Positions 18,861 to 27,994 of a stretch of DNA of 62,200 nucleotides are shown in pieces. The DNA comes from Anaerolineales bacterium. Lineage in GTDB: Bacteria; Chloroflexota; Anaerolineae; 4572-78; NAK82. The notes under the pieces were generated by a model. The model ran no database searches and was not told where the DNA came from. It was given only the letters and a program-made list of their open reading frames with translations. How positions within the stretch are numbered: position 1 is the first letter of the stretch; each line of letters opens with the position of its first letter. The stretch is taken from the NCBI GenBank assembly GCA_020343875.1, contig CP070811.1, positions 3,418,419 to 3,480,618 on the forward strand, in the 5' to 3' direction. A program made the translations under genes and the position numbers.

Positions 18861-20270
18861 ATGAGAAGGTGCTGGTATCAATTGCCAGTGACCAGCGTGG
18901 CATGCGCAATTCTGTTGCTGATGGTCGCCTGCAGTCCCGCCAGTCCCTTTCGTGCGCCTGAGGTAGAGGGTGTGCCACAGGTAAAGATAATAGCGCCGGC
19001 TAGCCATAGCACGGTCTCGCAGGGCGGCACCATTGCGGTCCGCGCGCTCATAGATGACCCGCGTGGCATTGCATCGATTCAGCTTTGGGTGGATGGGCAA
19101 CCGGTGGTGACTGGGCTACCATCTGCCCCGCCGGTGACGCAGCTTACCCAGGAGTTATACTGGACGCCCAACGCCGTTGGCTCTCACGAAATCAAAGTGG
19201 CTGTTCAAAACAACTCTAATCAGTGGGGATATTCTGAGCCTATCACCCTGTATGTGGTAGATGTGCTGGCGCAGCAGACTGCTATCGCTGTGCAGTTGGC
19301 GACGGCTACCCCCAATCCATTCGCTGTTGTCACACCGTTACCTACCGCTCCTTACACACCGCCGCCGCCCTTTACACCCACCCCCACTCCTTGCTATGAC
19401 AATGCTGCTTACGTGGCCGACGTGACCGTGCCCGACGGTGCCCAATTCAACAAAGGGGTCGCCTTTAACAAAACCTGGCGGCTGCGCAATATCGGCACTT
19501 GTGCCTGGGACACGAGCTATCAGTTGGTCTTTGTAGAGGGCTCGCAGCTGGGCGGGCCGAGCCCCACTGCTTTGCCAGGCACGGTGCCGCCTGGCGAGGC
19601 TGTAGAAATCACCGTTCCGATGATCGCCCCCAATACCTTGGGCGCCTTCACCAGCCGGTGGCAAATGCGTAACCCTGATGAGGTCAAGTTTGGCCCGATG
19701 GTCCGCGCCCTTATCGAAGTCCGCCCCGGCCCAGACGATCCCCCTATTATCACTCGCTTTGAGGTGATTCCCACTGTCATCAGCCAGGGTCAGGCAGCCA
19801 CAATTCGCTGGGACTATATCAACGGCGCCTTTGCCCGCCTCTACCCGGGGGACCAGGCCCTCGGACCTGCCGGCTCGTTGAGCGTCTCGCCCAATGCCAC
19901 CACGAGCTACCGCCTGGTGGTCAGCAATGAGACGGGCAGCGCTGAGCGTACGGTTACCCTGACCGTTCAGCCCGGACCTGCCCCTCCGCCAGCGCCTGCG
20001 TCGCCGCTGAATCTGAACACCTCTGCCATCCGGGCTAACGGCTTCGACTTCACATGGACTGACGCCAGTTCCAATGAGCAGGGCTTTCGTTTGGTTAACG
20101 CGGACACGCGCCAAGTCGTGGCAACTTTTAACTCCAATGCGGTCAGCGGTGACATTGGCGGATTAGCCTGTGGAACGCCCTATCGTTTTTACCTGGTCGC
20201 CTTCAACCAGGGAGGCGAGTCGTGGCCTAGCAACACAGTCCAGGCAACCACGAGCACCTGCGGCGGATAG
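18861..20270 (+). CDS. Surface lipoprotein with Ig-like, NBR1-type and fibronectin III modules
   Basis: A 469-residue exported protein. The N-terminal hydrophobic segment ends in a lipobox (LLMVAC, Cys21-23 region), so it should be a lipoprotein. After it come an Ig-like module (about 35-130, with IQLWVDGQPV and WTPNAVGSHEIKV) and a Pro/Thr-rich linker. Next is a four-tryptophan-type NBR1-like domain (about 178-275, with FNKTWRLRNIGTCAWD and FTSRWQMRNP), then a second Ig-like module (about 290-370) and a fibronectin III-like module (about 382-465). The ATG has GAGGAGG 6-8 nt upstream. It is the first of four tandem genes sharing modules. Function unknown; adhesion or ligand sensing is plausible. 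Confidence 0.8.
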   Translation: MRRCWYQLPVTSVACAILLLMVACSPASPFRAPEVEGVPQVKIIAPASHSTVSQGGTIAVRALIDDPRGIASIQLWVDGQPVVTGLPSAPPVTQLTQELYWTPNAVGSHEIKVAVQNNSNQWGYSEPITLYVVDVLAQQTAIAVQLATATPNPFAVVTPLPTAPYTPPPPFTPTPTPCYDNAAYVADVTVPDGAQFNKGVAFNKTWRLRNIGTCAWDTSYQLVFVEGSQLGGPSPTALPGTVPPGEAVEITVPMIAPNTLGAFTSRWQMRNPDEVKFGPMVRALIEVRPGPDDPPIITRFEVIPTVISQGQAATIRWDYINGAFARLYPGDQALGPAGSLSVSPNATTSYRLVVSNETGSAERTVTLTVQPGPAPPPAPASPLNLNTSAIRANGFDFTWTDASSNEQGFRLVNADTRQVVATFNSNAVSGDIGGLACGTPYRFYLVAFNQGGESWPSNTVQATTSTCGG

Positions 20271-20346
20271 CCGCATGACTTCACTGTCTTTGGAACCTAA
20301 GATGGGCAAGTATCGTCTATCTGTATATCAGGAGGTATCCTTACTG

Positions 20347-21915
20347 ATGAATGACATGAGGCGGCCTCAGGTTGCCATCGCCACAGTGCTGATGGGTTTG
20401 CTGGTGGCAGCTCTCGCCTGTAGCATTGGCGGCACAAGCCAATCGAGCAAGCCCACGGTTACGATTTCCTCTCCGCAGGCTGGCAGTAGTTTCGAGATAG
20501 GGCAAGAGGTTATCGTGCAGTCAGTAGCTGCGGATGCCAAAGGCATCAGCCGGGTGGAGCTATGGGTAGATGGACAGCCAGTCCACACCCAGGCCGTCGC
20601 TCCGGCGGTAAACGCCTACACAGCCAGTCAGTCGTGGACACCCGCCGTTGTAGGCAGTCACGCCGTCGAGGTACGCGCCTACAACGTGGATAACCTGGCG
20701 AGCGACCCGGCTCAGGTGATTGTCTCTGTGGCCGAGGCTTCTGCTGGGGTCACGCCACAGCCAGGCGACACACCCGTCTCTCCCGCGCCCGCCGGCACCC
20801 TCACGACCACGCCCACTGGCACCCAGGCAGCCGGCGGGTCCGCAATCGTCACAGCTCGCATTGGGCTGAATGTCCGCAGTGGACCCGGCGTGGAGTATCC
20901 GGTTATTGGTGGTCTGTCGGAAGGCCAGTCGGCCCAGGTGGTTGGCAGGAACCCGGAAGGAACCTGGTGGTTAATCGTCTACCCATCCAACAGTGATGGT
21001 CGGGGTTGGGTTTCTGCGAAAGAAGACTATTCTACGCCCAGTAATACGGAGCAGGTGCCAGTGGCTGAGGTGACGCCGCTTCCAACTTCTACACATACAC
21101 CCACTGGCACGCCTCAACCTACGCCCACTTATACGCCCATCCCTTCGGCGACGCCCGTCCCCCTAAAACCGACTATTTACAGCTTCACTGCAGATCGCTA
21201 CACTATCACCGCTGGTGAGAGCGTGCTGCTGCAGTGGGACCTGGCCAACGCTCAGGTTGCTTACTTGCGCTACGGCGGGACCGAGGAAGGCGTCGTTGCG
21301 CCAGGGAACAAGACCGTTTCTCCTATGAGCACTACCGTCTACAGGCTGGTGGCCATCAATGCCGCTGGTGAAACGACTGCCGAGCTAACCATCTCGGTCA
21401 ATCCGCCCGCGGGGCCGGTAGAGCTTTACAACTTTGTGGACCAGGCCCCGTCCGCGAGTTGGTACAATAATTCAGGCGTCATGCTCCCCTTCCCGGGGTC
21501 GGATGTGGACAACCGGGGATTTGCGCTCATCCGAGAAGGCTTCCAGCTTGAGAATGGCAGCGCTCCAGCTCGGGTGCTGGAGACGCATCCTAAGTGGACA
21601 AGCGGGGGCGGTATCACCGGTCAGTACGATGTAAACGTGGTCATTCAAAATGGCGATGTGTTCAAGACTAACATCGGCTTCTTGGCCGGGGCTGGTGCTG
21701 GGGATGCGCGCTGGGTGCTGGGCTATCGGGAGTCAGGCAGCTACCACGTGTTGGGCGACAGAAACAAGGCGTACAATGGCAGCTTGGCTCCGTTTGAGGT
21801 CGATCTATCGCCTCTAGCCGGCAAACAAGTGCAATTCAGCCTCACTGTGTGGGCAAACGGTTCCGCAGCCCAGGACTGGGCGGTTTGGCTCAACCCACGC
21901 ATCGAACGACCGTGA
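20347..21915 (+). CDS. Surface lipoprotein with Ig-like and bacterial SH3 modules
   Basis: A 522-residue protein. A signal segment ends in a lipobox (VAALAC). An Ig-like module follows (RVELWVDGQPV, WTPAVVGSHAVEVRAYN) and then a Thr/Pro linker. A bacterial SH3 domain has the typical LNVRSGPGVEYPVIG start and WVSA end. A second Thr/Pro-rich stretch, a second Ig-like module (SVLLQWDLANAQ, TTVYRLVAIN) and a C-terminal domain of about 150 residues complete it. The last domain resembles a jelly-roll ligand-binding fold (QVQFSLTVWANGSA...DWAVW). The ATG at 20347 has AGGAGGT upstream; the earlier open frame overlaps the previous gene. The Ig-like modules are clearly paralogous to those of both neighbours. 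Confidence 0.8.
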   Translation: MNDMRRPQVAIATVLMGLLVAALACSIGGTSQSSKPTVTISSPQAGSSFEIGQEVIVQSVAADAKGISRVELWVDGQPVHTQAVAPAVNAYTASQSWTPAVVGSHAVEVRAYNVDNLASDPAQVIVSVAEASAGVTPQPGDTPVSPAPAGTLTTTPTGTQAAGGSAIVTARIGLNVRSGPGVEYPVIGGLSEGQSAQVVGRNPEGTWWLIVYPSNSDGRGWVSAKEDYSTPSNTEQVPVAEVTPLPTSTHTPTGTPQPTPTYTPIPSATPVPLKPTIYSFTADRYTITAGESVLLQWDLANAQVAYLRYGGTEEGVVAPGNKTVSPMSTTVYRLVAINAAGETTAELTISVNPPAGPVELYNFVDQAPSASWYNNSGVMLPFPGSDVDNRGFALIREGFQLENGSAPARVLETHPKWTSGGGITGQYDVNVVIQNGDVFKTNIGFLAGAGAGDARWVLGYRESGSYHVLGDRNKAYNGSLAPFEVDLSPLAGKQVQFSLTVWANGSAAQDWAVWLNPRIERP

Positions 21916-21935
21916 GTAGGAGACGGAGAGAAGAT

Positions 21936-22014
21936 GGCGCGTCCCAAAGATTGGCAAAGCATGGGGGCGTAGCCCCCCAGGTTTGTCCCGATTTTTGGAA
22001 ATCCGGGACGCGCC
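21936..22014. repeat. ~79-bp interspersed palindromic repeat (intact copy)
   Basis: Perfect 10-bp terminal inverted repeats (GGCGCGTCCC at 21936-21945 and its complement at 22005-22014) enclose two internal stems: GGGGGC/GCCCCC near 21963-21976, and GTCCC-GATTT with AAATC-CGGGAC (about 21985-22009). The same element in the opposite orientation lies at 45907-45984. It sits in the gap between two genes of the surface cluster. Confidence 0.75.
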
Positions 22015-22051
22015 CTAGAGAGGAAGAGGATAAGAGGAGGTCTAATTAGTG

Positions 22052-24070
22052 ATGAGTTCAGGCTATCCGCCAGGGGATGCAACCCTGCCGGGGGATGACC
22101 GGCCGCCAATACGGCTGCGCATGCAACTGGGGTCGGCCATCGGCCAAGTGTATACCATGGTTGGCGATCTGCTGACCATCGGGCGTGCGCCAGACAACGA
22201 TATAGTCCTGGATGACCCGCAGGTGTCACGCTACCACGCCCACGTAATGCGGCGAGGTGACGAGATCGTCGTTGAAGATATGGGCAGTACCAATGGCACA
22301 TTGGTCAATGGACGACGTATCACTACCCCTCACGTTTTGCAGCCAACAGAGACCATTGCTGTGGGAGCATCGGTATTCTCGGTGGAAGGTTTTCTAGCGC
22401 CCTCTACGGTGGGCGTGCCTCCTTATCATCCGCCGGACACTCCACGTCCGCCGGAACCCTCTTTTTCGGCAGAGGCGCCATCAGACAGGCAGGCCCAAAG
22501 GACGCCCTGGTTGGCCGTCGGCTGGTTAGGCGGATTGCTCATCGTGGTGGTGGTCATCTTGACCTTGGCTGGTCTCACCGCCTGGCTGCTGACCCGTAAC
22601 CGGGTACAGGTAACACAGACAACTCCGAGTGTTTTCATTCAATCCCCCGTCGCAGGCAGCCAGCTGCAGGCTAATCAGCCTGTGGTGGTAAATGCCACCG
22701 CCAGTGACCCCAATGGCATTACCCGGGCCGAGTTGTGGGTGGGTGGTAACGTGGTAGACCAGCAGCAGAGCGCCATCGCCGAGGGACAGCCCACCTTTCC
22801 GGCTACATTACGCTGGACGCCGACCGTGGCTGGCAGCTATACGCTGGAGGTACGTGCTTACAATAGTCTGGGCGCATCCAGTGCGCCCACGACGGTGATG
22901 ATTACTGTGGCGGGTGGGCAGGTGACAGTCGACACACCAACACCTACGCTGCCGGTTGAGACTGCCACGCCGGGTGGTGGTCGGCCTATGGCCGTCACAA
23001 CGACTGATCTGAACGTGCGTGAGGGACCGGGACAAGACTATTCCGTCTTGGGCTTGCTACCGGTCAACACTCAGGTAGAGGTGACAGGTAAAAACTCCGA
23101 CGGCAGTTGGTGGCAGGTTGTTTACCCGGCGGACAGCACTGAACGGGCTTGGGTTTATGCACCTTTTACCCGGCCCAGCAACACTGAAAATGTGCCGGTG
23201 GTCGAGACGCCCGTGCCGCCGACGCCAACCGAGACACCGACCACCACTCCTACGCCTACCGCGTCGCCTACCGGTACGCCCCCACCGACTTCCACATCGA
23301 CGTCGACTCCTACGCCCACCGCGACTACCGCTCTTGCTGCCATTGTCGAGTTTGGGGCGACCAAGACGACCATCAATCCTGGTCAGTGCACCACCCTGCA
23401 ATGGCACATCGAATATGTAACGGCTGCCCATCTGAACGGAGGGGAGTTTAGCAACTGGGGCCTGGCTGGCCCATTTGGTTCAGTCGAGGTGTGTCCAGCC
23501 AGCACGACGCTGTATAGTGTGCGGGCTGAGACAGCCAGTGGGTTCATTGAGCGCACGGTGACCGTGACGGTGCGAACGGGGCAAACTGCTACGCTCAACC
23601 ATATTGGTGGCGGGTGGGTGCGGGAGGACGGCCAAGTGCTCACACCGCAACCTTTCGTCGGTGATGACAGCACGAACCAGGCGTTGCGCGCCTTCTTCGC
23701 GTTCGATCTGTCGAGTCTGGCTGGCGCAGAGATCATCGAAGCCAGGCTCAATGTGAGCAACTATGCCCTGAACGGTAGCCCGTTTGAATGGCTGCGCCCT
23801 CTTTATGTTGAAGAGGTGGACTGGGGCGCTACCTTGGACGCAGCCGACTACGATGCGGGGGCGGCGGCCGGCCTGGCAACTGTCAGCGACTCGGTAGGTT
23901 TGGATGGCCCTATTGATGTCACCGGGCGGGTGATCTCTCAAAGGGCCAGCGGGAGTAACACTTTCCGCATCCGGCTGCGTTTTGAAGCCGCCACCAATGG
24001 CGATGGTGCCAACGATAGCGTTGACTGGGCTGGCCGTACGGCTCAACTGGTCGTGCGTTATTACAGATAG
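22052..24070 (+). CDS. FHA domain-transmembrane-Ig-SH3 surface protein
   Basis: About 672 residues. A cytoplasmic FHA domain (about 30-115) has the phosphothreonine-binding marks IGRAPDNDI, VSRYHAHV and DMGSTNGTLVNG. After a Pro-rich linker comes one transmembrane helix (about 153-178). Outside the membrane lie an Ig-like module (RAELWVGGNVV, WTPTVAGSYTLEVRAYN), a bacterial SH3 domain (LNVREGPGQDYSVLG), a Thr/Pro linker, a second Ig-like module, and a C-terminal domain like DNRLRE/CBM96 (ALRAFFAFDLSSL). The layout couples intracellular phosphothreonine recognition to an extracellular binding region. The ATG at 22052 is preferred over the GTG 3 nt earlier; AGAGGAGG lies about 11 nt upstream. 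Confidence 0.82.
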   Translation: MSSGYPPGDATLPGDDRPPIRLRMQLGSAIGQVYTMVGDLLTIGRAPDNDIVLDDPQVSRYHAHVMRRGDEIVVEDMGSTNGTLVNGRRITTPHVLQPTETIAVGASVFSVEGFLAPSTVGVPPYHPPDTPRPPEPSFSAEAPSDRQAQRTPWLAVGWLGGLLIVVVVILTLAGLTAWLLTRNRVQVTQTTPSVFIQSPVAGSQLQANQPVVVNATASDPNGITRAELWVGGNVVDQQQSAIAEGQPTFPATLRWTPTVAGSYTLEVRAYNSLGASSAPTTVMITVAGGQVTVDTPTPTLPVETATPGGGRPMAVTTTDLNVREGPGQDYSVLGLLPVNTQVEVTGKNSDGSWWQVVYPADSTERAWVYAPFTRPSNTENVPVVETPVPPTPTETPTTTPTPTASPTGTPPPTSTSTSTPTPTATTALAAIVEFGATKTTINPGQCTTLQWHIEYVTAAHLNGGEFSNWGLAGPFGSVEVCPASTTLYSVRAETASGFIERTVTVTVRTGQTATLNHIGGGWVREDGQVLTPQPFVGDDSTNQALRAFFAFDLSSLAGAEIIEARLNVSNYALNGSPFEWLRPLYVEEVDWGATLDAADYDAGAAAGLATVSDSVGLDGPIDVTGRVISQRASGSNTFRIRLRFEAATNGDGANDSVDWAGRTAQLVVRYYR

Positions 24071-24152
24071 CCGCCCACACTTGGCTTCCTATCGCTTTGT
24101 TCGGTAGTATCCCTATGTAAACCAGATTCAGCTGTACCGAAAGGAGATAACA

Positions 24153-24743
24153 GTGGACGACCAAACAGTTCTGGCGTGGGGCCAACCACAGGCCAGCTTG
24201 ATGGTGCGTCAGGGAGCCGGGGTGGGCACGTCCTACTCCATAAGCGGCGACGAGGTCATCCTGGTCCGTGAAGTGGGGGTGGGTATATCTATCCGTGACC
24301 CAGAGGTGTCTAGAAGGCACGCACGCATAAGTTGGCAGAGCGGGGACTATTTCGTTGAGGATGTGGGCAGCACAAATGGCACTTTTTTGAATGGCGTACA
24401 GATCACCGGAGCGCAACCATTGCGGTCGGGTGATGCGATAAGCATAGGGCAGACTTCGTTGGTGTTTCAAACTAAAGCTGAGGCCACACAGGCTCAACCC
24501 GGCCCAACTCCACCACCTTCTCCACCGCCGATGGCGGCCCCGCTGGAGCCAGAGAAAAAGAGGAGCAAATGCTTGTTGTGGGGTTGCGGCTGTTTGGTTT
24601 TGCTGGGACTACTGGTAGTGATCGCTGTAGTGGTGGCGGTGCTGGCTATGCCGGGGCAGCTCGAGGATTTCTTAAACAGTATCCTCAGTAACGTAGGGCT
24701 CAATGTGGATGTTATGCTGTATGGCGTTCGCGAACTAGTGTAA
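24153..24743 (+). CDS. Small FHA-domain membrane protein
   Basis: A 196-residue protein with an N-terminal FHA domain (about 20-105; VSRRHARIS and DVGSTNGTFLNG), a Pro-rich linker, a short basic segment (KKRSK) and the cysteine-containing CLLWGCGCLVLLG, which leads into a transmembrane helix (about 142-165). A short tail of about 30 residues follows. The FHA half is a paralogue of that in the previous gene. The start is GTG with AAAGGAGAT 5 nt upstream. It is the last gene before a terminator. Confidence 0.8.
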   Translation: MDDQTVLAWGQPQASLMVRQGAGVGTSYSISGDEVILVREVGVGISIRDPEVSRRHARISWQSGDYFVEDVGSTNGTFLNGVQITGAQPLRSGDAISIGQTSLVFQTKAEATQAQPGPTPPPSPPPMAAPLEPEKKRSKCLLWGCGCLVLLGLLVVIAVVVAVLAMPGQLEDFLNSILSNVGLNVDVMLYGVRELV

Positions 24744-24836
24744 GGGTACCTGCAGCAAACCTGTAATGGGAGGTTGTACTCCACGCGTGTTTCAGACACG
24801 CACAATCAGCTAGTGTGCGGATTTCTTATCTCAGAG

Positions 24837-24890
24837 ACCCGTTTTCTCTGAGCATGGCGTGGTAGCCAGGCCAAAGAAGGCGGGTTTTTT
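24837..24890 (+). terminator. Terminator of the surface-protein cluster
   Basis: Arms 24837-24847 (ACCCGTTTTCT) and 24875-24885 pair over 11 bp with two G-U pairs around a 27-nt loop, followed by a T run to 24890. A smaller hairpin (GCGTGT/ACACGC, near 24784-24800) precedes it. Confidence 0.6.
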
Positions 24891-24912
24891 CATGGCTGAA
24901 AACGTATTGGTT

Positions 24913-27069
24913 TCAGCCGCGCAAAGCCCGGCGATCGCGGACGATTTGGATGAGAGCTTCTTCCTCGGCAGCGAATTCATCTAGACCGAAGCGGATGTAG
25001 AGGTCGTGGCTGCGGGTGAAGTAGTCCTGGGCAGCCGCCAGATCATCCATCTCCAGGGCGACGTGTCCCATGTTGTGCAAAGTGGCAGCCATGCCTGTCC
25101 AGTCGCCCAGCTCTTCACTCAGATTCAGGTCCTTTTGGTACCACTCAATCGCTGTCGGAAAGTCGCCCAGTTCATACCATGCCGAGCCCAGGTTGCCATA
25201 GGCAGTCATCACCCCCTGCAGGTGGTTGAAAGACTCGTGCAGGCGCGCGCTTTCCTGGTAGTGATGAATAGCTTGCTCAAATTCGCCCCTTGCTTCGTAG
25301 ATCAAGCCAATGTTATTGTGGGCTATGGCCTGTCCTCTGGCCTCGGCTCCTTTTTGAAAATGAGCCAGGGCACGCTGATGGGAGTTCAGCGAGCTCTCCA
25401 GGTCTCCACTGGCATAGTAGACTGACCCGATTCGGGTCAGGGCTGACCCTACCCCTTGCCAATTATCCATCTTCTCGTTTAGTGAGTAGACTTGCTGGCA
25501 AGCATCAATCGCGTCTTGAAACCGCCCCTGCGCTTTGTAAAGGGCCCCCAGGTCTGCCCAGATCCGGCTTAGGCGAGGGATGTCATTGATAGGCACCAAG
25601 GCGTTCAGGCTATGTCGCAGCCATGTCTCGGACAGATCATATTTGCCCTGAAAATAGGCTAGGGTGCACAACCGCCCGCCGATCAGCGTACGTGACCAGG
25701 AATCTCCAAGCGCTTGAGCAGCCACGACGCCAGCTGCCAGCCAGCGAAAGCCTGATGGTGGCTGGCGTTGTACACAATAGGCTCGTAAAGCCAGGGCGTA
25801 GTCACGCATTAGAGACAGGTCACTGGGTAGCCGAGTATCGAGGTTGCCCAGACTGTCAATTCGAGCCAAAAGGGTCTCGACCGAAGCGCCTGCTATTGCC
25901 TCCAGTTGCTGCGTGACTTGCTCGACTCCCTGGCGGATATTAGCCCAGTCCCGTTCGAGCTGGTTCCATTCGTGGGGAGGGACACGTTCATACTGCCGGG
26001 CAATAGTAAGGTAATATTGAGCATAGCTGCGAGCGAAATCTTGCTGCTTGTCGGAAGGAATAGATACGAGCTTCTTGGCCATAAGCGGGCGAAGCAAGGC
26101 AGGGTGAAGAAAGTATCGATCTTCATCCGTATCATATTGTAGTAGCTCACGCCGGATTAGCTCAGCGATTGCTCCCTCCAAGTCGACCGCCGGCCCCAGC
26201 CCTGGCCAATACAGGGCCTGTATCGCTTGGAAGTCGCCTCCGCCTCTGGACAGGGTGAATCGGGTGATCAGTTGCCCTGCTGTCGGGTGGGATGTCTCCA
26301 GGTCATCCAGCACAAAGCCCAGGATCGTCTCAAAACATCTGGCCCACTCTTCGGGGGGATGCCTGCCCAGCAGGTTATCAAGGGGGCGCGTCTGGCCGTT
26401 GCTCGCTGCAGGCCAGATGGGCACCAGCAGCTTTAGGGCCAGTGGCTGGCTACCTGAAATCTCCCTCATGCGCTGCAAATCATCGGCATCAGGAGGCAGT
26501 TGGGTCATCTGAGTCACTAGCGTGGAAGCTTCGGATTCGGTCAGCCCGCCCAGCTTCAGATGATAGCTTCCTGCCAATTTGATGAGCGGTGGTGGAAGAT
26601 GCCGCCCTACCAACACCACTCGCCCTGGACCGCCCGGGCCTATGCGCCCAATTGTTTCAGCGATTCGATTGGCCGTTTCTGGCGCGGCCTGCGCAATCTC
26701 GTCGAGGATGAGCAATCTCCGACGCCCGTAGAGCTGCTGCAAAGCCAGGATTTCCCACTTGTCGGGAGGCTGGCTGGTAATGCCGGTGGCCAGCACGTCT
26801 TCAATAGCGCGGATGATGTCGTAGATACGAAATTCATCTGCCCCAAAGGCACTGACCCAGATTACCCCTTCGTCAAATTCAGTCATCAAGGAATACGCCA
26901 ACGCGGTGGCCAGGCTAGATTTGCCGATACCACTCGATCCGGTGATGGCCACCACAGGCGACTCTCGAAGCCAGGTGCTCAACTGCGCCAGCTCCGCCTG
27001 GCGTCCGACGAAGTTATGTAGTCGAAAGCGACGCACGTTGTGAGGAGGAATCGCGGCCCGATTTAGCAT
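24913..27069 (-). CDS. STAND-like ATPase with TPR repeats
   Basis: About 718 residues. After FVGRQAELAQL comes a P-loop (GSSGIGKSS) and a Walker B strand (LLILDEI), then a GLTESEA...LPLALKLL-type helical region typical of NB-ARC/AP-ATPase signalling proteins. The C-terminal 250 residues contain about five tetratricopeptide repeats (for example GNLGSAWYELGDFPTAIEWYQ). No DNA-binding or enzymatic effector domain is visible, so it is either a sensor that acts with a partner or a truncated regulator. The start is uncertain: 27069 (ATG, AAAGGA upstream) is preferred to 27144. It converges with the FHA cluster. Confidence 0.78.
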   Translation of the reverse strand: MLNRAAIPPHNVRRFRLHNFVGRQAELAQLSTWLRESPVVAITGSSGIGKSSLATALAYSLMTEFDEGVIWVSAFGADEFRIYDIIRAIEDVLATGITSQPPDKWEILALQQLYGRRRLLILDEIAQAAPETANRIAETIGRIGPGGPGRVVLVGRHLPPPLIKLAGSYHLKLGGLTESEASTLVTQMTQLPPDADDLQRMREISGSQPLALKLLVPIWPAASNGQTRPLDNLLGRHPPEEWARCFETILGFVLDDLETSHPTAGQLITRFTLSRGGGDFQAIQALYWPGLGPAVDLEGAIAELIRRELLQYDTDEDRYFLHPALLRPLMAKKLVSIPSDKQQDFARSYAQYYLTIARQYERVPPHEWNQLERDWANIRQGVEQVTQQLEAIAGASVETLLARIDSLGNLDTRLPSDLSLMRDYALALRAYCVQRQPPSGFRWLAAGVVAAQALGDSWSRTLIGGRLCTLAYFQGKYDLSETWLRHSLNALVPINDIPRLSRIWADLGALYKAQGRFQDAIDACQQVYSLNEKMDNWQGVGSALTRIGSVYYASGDLESSLNSHQRALAHFQKGAEARGQAIAHNNIGLIYEARGEFEQAIHHYQESARLHESFNHLQGVMTAYGNLGSAWYELGDFPTAIEWYQKDLNLSEELGDWTGMAATLHNMGHVALEMDDLAAAQDYFTRSHDLYIRFGLDEFAAEEEALIQIVRDRRALRG

Positions 27070-27204
27070 ACGCGTGATAGTGTCCTTTCTGTCGGTAGAT
27101 ACTCTGGCTCTGTTGTAGCTGACTTGAAGGGTAAGAGCAAGCATCCGGTGCGTTACAATGTCTCGGCTGCCTGGCGCTCTGTCAACACCGTGCAGTCCAC
27201 GGGG

Positions 27205-27825
27205 TTAATCGCCAAGGGTGATAAGGTCTTTGATTTTATCATAGGTTGCGTTCCCTATCCCGGAGACAAGAATGATTTCTTCAATCGATTGGAAGGGGCC
27301 GTTGGCGTCCCGATAGTCGATGATGCGTTGAGCGAACGCCGGGCCGATACCTGGTAGGGTATCCAGTTCCGCGGCGGTAGCCGTGTTGATATTAATCTTG
27401 TGGCTTGGCGCAAGCTCTCCAATAGGCGGTGTCGGTTCTCCGCCTGTCACGGGCGGCGGTGCATCTGATTCGCCCACGCGAGGCACGTATAGGCGCTCCT
27501 GGTCGTGTAGCTCTTGGGCCAAGTTGATACGGACCAAGTCTGCGTCGTCAGCGGCACCACCGGCAGCCCCGATGGCATCCTTTACGATGCTGCCCGGCCG
27601 CAGCCAATACACGTCGGGATGCAACACCGCGCCAGTGACGTGAACACGCAAAGGCAATGGCGTGGCGGGCGGCTGGAGGGTAGGGGAGGGGGTGGGCTGC
27701 GGGGGAACAACTTCAATCGGCGCGGGGGCCGGACGCTGCATCCATAAGAAGAGGCCTCCTACCACGGTAAGGTTGATGAGCGTGACGAGGACGAATCCGC
27801 GATTGCGCTCGATCCAATTGCCCAT
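27205..27825 (-). CDS. comEA: ComEA-type DNA-binding protein
   Basis: A 206-residue membrane-anchored protein: one N-terminal transmembrane helix (about 9-30), a Pro-rich linker, an SLBB-type domain (VHVTGAVLHPDVYWLRPGSIV) and a C-terminal helix-hairpin-helix pair starting ININTATAAELDTLPGIG. This is the layout of ComEA, the double-stranded DNA receptor of natural transformation. No comEC is in the window. A good promoter lies 55-80 nt upstream. Confidence 0.88.
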   Translation of the reverse strand: MGNWIERNRGFVLVTLINLTVVGGLFLWMQRPAPAPIEVVPPQPTPSPTLQPPATPLPLRVHVTGAVLHPDVYWLRPGSIVKDAIGAAGGAADDADLVRINLAQELHDQERLYVPRVGESDAPPPVTGGEPTPPIGELAPSHKININTATAAELDTLPGIGPAFAQRIIDYRDANGPFQSIEEIILVSGIGNATYDKIKDLITLGD

Positions 27826-27880
27826 GTGTGCACCCCCTTCGCAGAAGGCCGCGTCACAACTATTTCTCTACGTTGTACAA

Positions 27881-27908
27881 ATTATATTGGAATTTATCCG
27901 CCGTGCAA
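27881..27908 (-). promoter_or_regulatory. Sigma-70-type promoter for comEA
   Basis: Minus strand TTGCAC (27908-27903), a 16-bp spacer and TATAAT (27886-27881); start expected near 27875, about 50 nt before the ATG. Confidence 0.6.
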
Positions 27909-27959
27909 GGCAGCAGGTGGGCCCAAGCAGGCTTTCAGGCTTTTTCTGCGGAGACAAGT

Positions 27960-27987
27960 TTGTCATCTTGGATGGCGCGCTTATAAT
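27960..27987 (+). promoter_or_regulatory. Promoter placed to give a leaderless mRNA
   Basis: TTGTCA (27960-27965), a 16-bp spacer and TATAAT (27982-27987). The expected start point is within a base or two of the ATG at 27995, and no Shine-Dalgarno sequence lies in front of that ATG. Confidence 0.6.
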
Positions 27988-27994
27988 TGGCTTT

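Noticed and set aside
19338..20114. 258-codon minus-strand frame inside the first lipoprotein gene
   Set aside because: It is antisense to a protein with clear Ig-like and NBR1-type modules; composition is low-complexity Arg/Gly as expected for a shadow.
23057..23431. Arg/Gly-rich minus-strand frame over the Thr/Pro linker
   Set aside because: Its composition is the reverse reading of the Pro/Thr repeat region of the FHA-SH3 protein.
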